This document shows, in pieces, positions 61,964-64,000 of a stretch of 64,000 nucleotides of DNA. Below the pieces are notes generated by a model. The model was not told the DNA's origin. It did no database searches and saw only the letters and a program-made list of their open reading frames with translations. Positions within the stretch are counted from its first letter, which is position 1. The number at the start of each line of letters is the position of its first letter. The stretch lies in NCBI GenBank assembly GCA_034104265.1, contig JAXEEE010000144.1, positions 1-64,000 on the forward strand. Direction: 5' to 3'. This stretch comes from UBA11524 sp034104265. Lineage in GTDB: Bacteria; Bacillota; Clostridia; Christensenellales; Aristaeellaceae. A program made the translations under genes and the position numbers.

Positions 61964-62891
61964 GCGATATCAGCAACAGGACGCGGCCCCTTACGCCCCG
62001 TCCCCTGCCACCGAATTTGCACCTGCCCCGGCTTATCAGCGCACGCCCCGCTCCGCACGGAACGCTGCGCCTGTGACTGCCGAAGCCTCTGCCACCCGCC
62101 TGGCTCCGCCGCCCCTGTTCACCCAGGAGGACGCGCCGCCTGCCATGGCCCGGCCCAAGCGCCCCGCCCCCACGCCGGAGAAGCGGCGCAAAGCGGGCTA
62201 CCGCATGCCCTGGTGGATCACCGCATGCATCGTGGGGCTGATGTTTGTCTCCCTGGCGCTGCTGGCCGCCCAGAACATGATGCAGGCTTACCTGACCCAG
62301 CGTCAGCAGGAGCGGGAGGCCGCCTATCAGGCGGTAGTGGACGCCCACCCCATGTACTACACCGACCTGATTGCCCGCTACGCGGAGGAGTACAACCTGC
62401 GTCCAGCCTTTGTCACCGCCATCATCCTGAACGAAAGCTCCTTCCGCACGGACGCCGAGTCCAACGTGGGGGCACGGGGCCTGATGCAGCTGATGCCCGA
62501 CACCGCCGAGTGGATCGCGGGCAAGCTGGATGTGAGCGGCTACAGCTTCGAGCGCATGTATGACGCGGAGAGCAACATCCGCTTCGGCACCTGGTACCTG
62601 AACTATCTGTCGAAGCTGTTCCGGGGGGATCCGGTGGCGGTGGCCTGCGCCTATCACGCAGGGCAGAGCACCGTGGCCTCCTGGCTGAGCGACAGGAGCA
62701 TTTCCCCCGACGGCATAACCCTTCCCCTGGAGAATCTGCCCAACGGCCCCACGAAAACCTACGCAGGGAGAGTGACGCAGGATTATGGCATTTATGACGC
62801 GCTTTACTTCCATGTTTTCAACCAGGACCCTGAGGAGCGTGGCGGCACTGGGTCTGTGTCTGTGTCTGCTGACCTGTCTGCCCGCCGCTGA
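61920..62891 (+). CDS. Membrane-anchored lytic transglycosylase (SLT domain)
   Basis: A 323-residue protein. An 80-residue Pro/Ala-rich cytoplasmic tail precedes one helix (MPWWITACIVGLMFVSLALLAAQNMM), after which an SLT family 1 domain acts outside the membrane: catalytic E172 in FVTAIILNESSFRTDAESNVGARGLMQLMPDT, then FGTWYLNYLSKLF and ACAYHAGQSTVASWL. It cleaves peptidoglycan between MurNAc and GlcNAc. ATG 61920 follows GAAGGAGG. The last 30 residues overlap the next gene in another frame and look unconserved. Confidence 0.92.
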   Translation: MENPQTPIQRHRRAERYQQQDAAPYAPSPATEFAPAPAYQRTPRSARNAAPVTAEASATRLAPPPLFTQEDAPPAMARPKRPAPTPEKRRKAGYRMPWWITACIVGLMFVSLALLAAQNMMQAYLTQRQQEREAAYQAVVDAHPMYYTDLIARYAEEYNLRPAFVTAIILNESSFRTDAESNVGARGLMQLMPDTAEWIAGKLDVSGYSFERMYDAESNIRFGTWYLNYLSKLFRGDPVAVACAYHAGQSTVASWLSDRSISPDGITLPLENLPNGPTKTYAGRVTQDYGIYDALYFHVFNQDPEERGGTGSVSVSADLSARR

Positions 62892-64000
62892 GGCCAGCAA
62901 CGTGGAGGACAGCCTGGTGGTGGGCATTCAGTCCACCAAGACCACGGCCATCCGTCCGCTGGATCCCCAGGAGCGGGACATGATGAGCATCTACGACCTG
63001 CTCTACGACAGCCTGGTCACCATCGATGACAACTACCTCCCCCAGCCCGGCCTGGCCGAAAGCTGGGAGGAGAGCGGCAGCGGCAAGACCTGGACCTTCC
63101 ACCTGCGGGAGAACGTGACCTTCTCCGACGGCACGCCCCTGACCGCAAACGACGTGGTGGCCACCGCCCAGTACATCCTCCGCCGTGCCCAGGACGAGAA
63201 CTCCTCCGACAAGGGCTTCTATGCGAACCTGAACTACTTCGTCTCCAGCATTTCCGCCAAGGATGATTCCACCGTGGTGGTCAAGGCCGCCCGCAAGTAC
63301 TGGGGACTGCTCTATGCCATGACCTTCCCGGTGCTCCCTGCCGAGTATGTGGAGAGCGACAATCCTCCCGGCACCGGCGCGTATGTGGTCTCCACCTTTG
63401 AGCCGGCCAACTACCTGTGGCTGCAGGCCAACACCAACTGGTGGCAGACCCAGCCCCAGGTCAGGGAAATCATGGTGGTGTGCCACAACACCCCCGGCGA
63501 CGTGATCGAAAGCTACGAATACGCCCGGGTGGACGCCTGCTTCACCCGTTCCATCTCCGCCGCCCAGTACAAGAGCGGCACCACCTCCCTGGCCCTCGAT
63601 TACCGCACCAACCAGCTGGAGGTGCTGCTGATGAACCACTCAGCCGCGCCCCTCAACTCCATCAACGTGCGCAAGGCCATCCGATACGCCATTGACGTGG
63701 ACAAGATCGCCTCCACCGTGTACATGGGCATGGTGGAGCGCACCGACACCCCCGCCATCCCCGGCACCTGGATGTACAACAACGCCCTTGACGCCTACTT
63801 TGTCACCGACCTGGACGCCGCCCGGGCGCTCCTGGCGGAGGACGGCTGGGAGGACAGCAACGAGGACGGCTACCTGGACAAGGTCAACGACAAGGGCGAG
63901 CTGCAGACGCTTTCGCTGACGCTGCGGGTCTATGAGGAGCCGGACAACAACGTCCGCCTGGAGGTGGCCGAGAGCATCGCCACCAGCCTGGCCGCCATCG
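62794..64000 (+). CDS. Family 5 (oligopeptide-type) ABC substrate-binding protein, 3' end outside the window
   Basis: A frame open to the window end (about 402 residues seen). The signal peptide is MTRFTSMFSTRTLRSVAALGLCLCLLTCLPAAEA, followed by an SBP_bac_5 domain: DSLVVGIQSTKTTAIRPLDPQERDMMSIYDLLYDSLV, LPQPGLAESWEESGSGKTWTFHLRENVTFSDGTPLTANDVV and INVRKAIRYAIDVDKIASTVYMGMVER. Members bind peptides, nickel or small glycans. The start is uncertain: ATG 62794 has AGGA 11 bases upstream; 62785 and 62812 are alternatives. Any of them overlaps the transglycosylase gene by 80-107 bases. Confidence 0.88.
   Translation, partial: MTRFTSMFSTRTLRSVAALGLCLCLLTCLPAAEASNVEDSLVVGIQSTKTTAIRPLDPQERDMMSIYDLLYDSLVTIDDNYLPQPGLAESWEESGSGKTWTFHLRENVTFSDGTPLTANDVVATAQYILRRAQDENSSDKGFYANLNYFVSSISAKDDSTVVVKAARKYWGLLYAMTFPVLPAEYVESDNPPGTGAYVVSTFEPANYLWLQANTNWWQTQPQVREIMVVCHNTPGDVIESYEYARVDACFTRSISAAQYKSGTTSLALDYRTNQLEVLLMNHSAAPLNSINVRKAIRYAIDVDKIASTVYMGMVERTDTPAIPGTWMYNNALDAYFVTDLDAARALLAEDGWEDSNEDGYLDKVNDKGELQTLSLTLRVYEEPDNNVRLEVAESIATSLAAI

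Overview
The window is a high-GC, densely coded stretch from what looks like an uncultured anaerobic gut or rumen Clostridia (Firmicutes; a Christensenellales- or Oscillospirales-like lineage is my guess, not proven). The reasons are the LL-diaminopimelate aminotransferase (dapL)/dapF pair, YesM/YesN-type two-component systems, many MalF/MalG/LplB/YtcP-type sugar ABC importers encoded without an ATPase, strong GGAGG ribosome sites, a SipL-like sporulation protein, and promoters of the form TTGnnn-N17-TATAAT, often with an upstream TGTGC.

Layout. 0-0.5 kb: structured intergenic repeats. 0.5-2.6 kb (minus): lysine/peptidoglycan genes dapF-dapL. 2.8-13.3 kb (plus): a GntR-family regulator, GH125 alpha-mannosidase, ABC permeases, a binding protein, GH2 beta-mannosidase and GH20 hexosaminidase, which together look like a pathway for N-glycan core oligosaccharides. 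13.4-14.4 kb (minus): two small unknown genes. 14.7-25 kb (plus): a maltodextrin/alpha-glucan locus (LacI regulator, MalE/F/G, surface GH13 lipoprotein, MalQ, glycogen phosphorylase). 25-35.2 kb: a third sugar importer (minus) with an NHL beta-propeller protein, divergent from a YesN/YesM system that is followed by an HpaI-type aldolase and two DapA-family proteins, one of which has lost its catalytic residues. 35.3-38.4 kb: a structured intergenic element and a NitT/TauT/NMT1-type importer. 38.5 kb: tRNA-Val(GAC). 38.9-47.5 kb: a second YesN/YesM system with an LplB/YtcP/LipO importer and a GH2 beta-galactosidase-like enzyme.

47.7-50 kb: a TetR-regulated ABC-2 exporter. 50-51.7 kb (minus): UPF0173 hydrolase, an unknown protein and a DUF1934 protein. 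51.8-53.2 kb: ispE fused in frame to a GNAT acetyltransferase. 53.5-55 kb (minus): SPOCS/LysM (SipL-like) protein. 55.2-61.2 kb: macro-domain protein, vWA protein, XpaC, TelA, a lipoprotein, LemA-like and TPM-domain proteins, probably an envelope/stress module. 61.3-64 kb: coaE, a membrane-anchored lytic transglycosylase, and the start of a family 5 peptide-type binding protein cut by the window end.

Themes. All four sugar importers lack an ATPase gene, so they presumably share one encoded elsewhere (MsmX-like). In all four, a strong hairpin lies directly behind the solute-binding-protein gene. The most unusual items are the ispE-GNAT fusion, the residue-stripped DapA paralog, the multi-hairpin element at 35.39-35.60 kb and the tandem structural repeats at 1-370. 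I did not find CRISPR, transposase, phage or rRNA genes.
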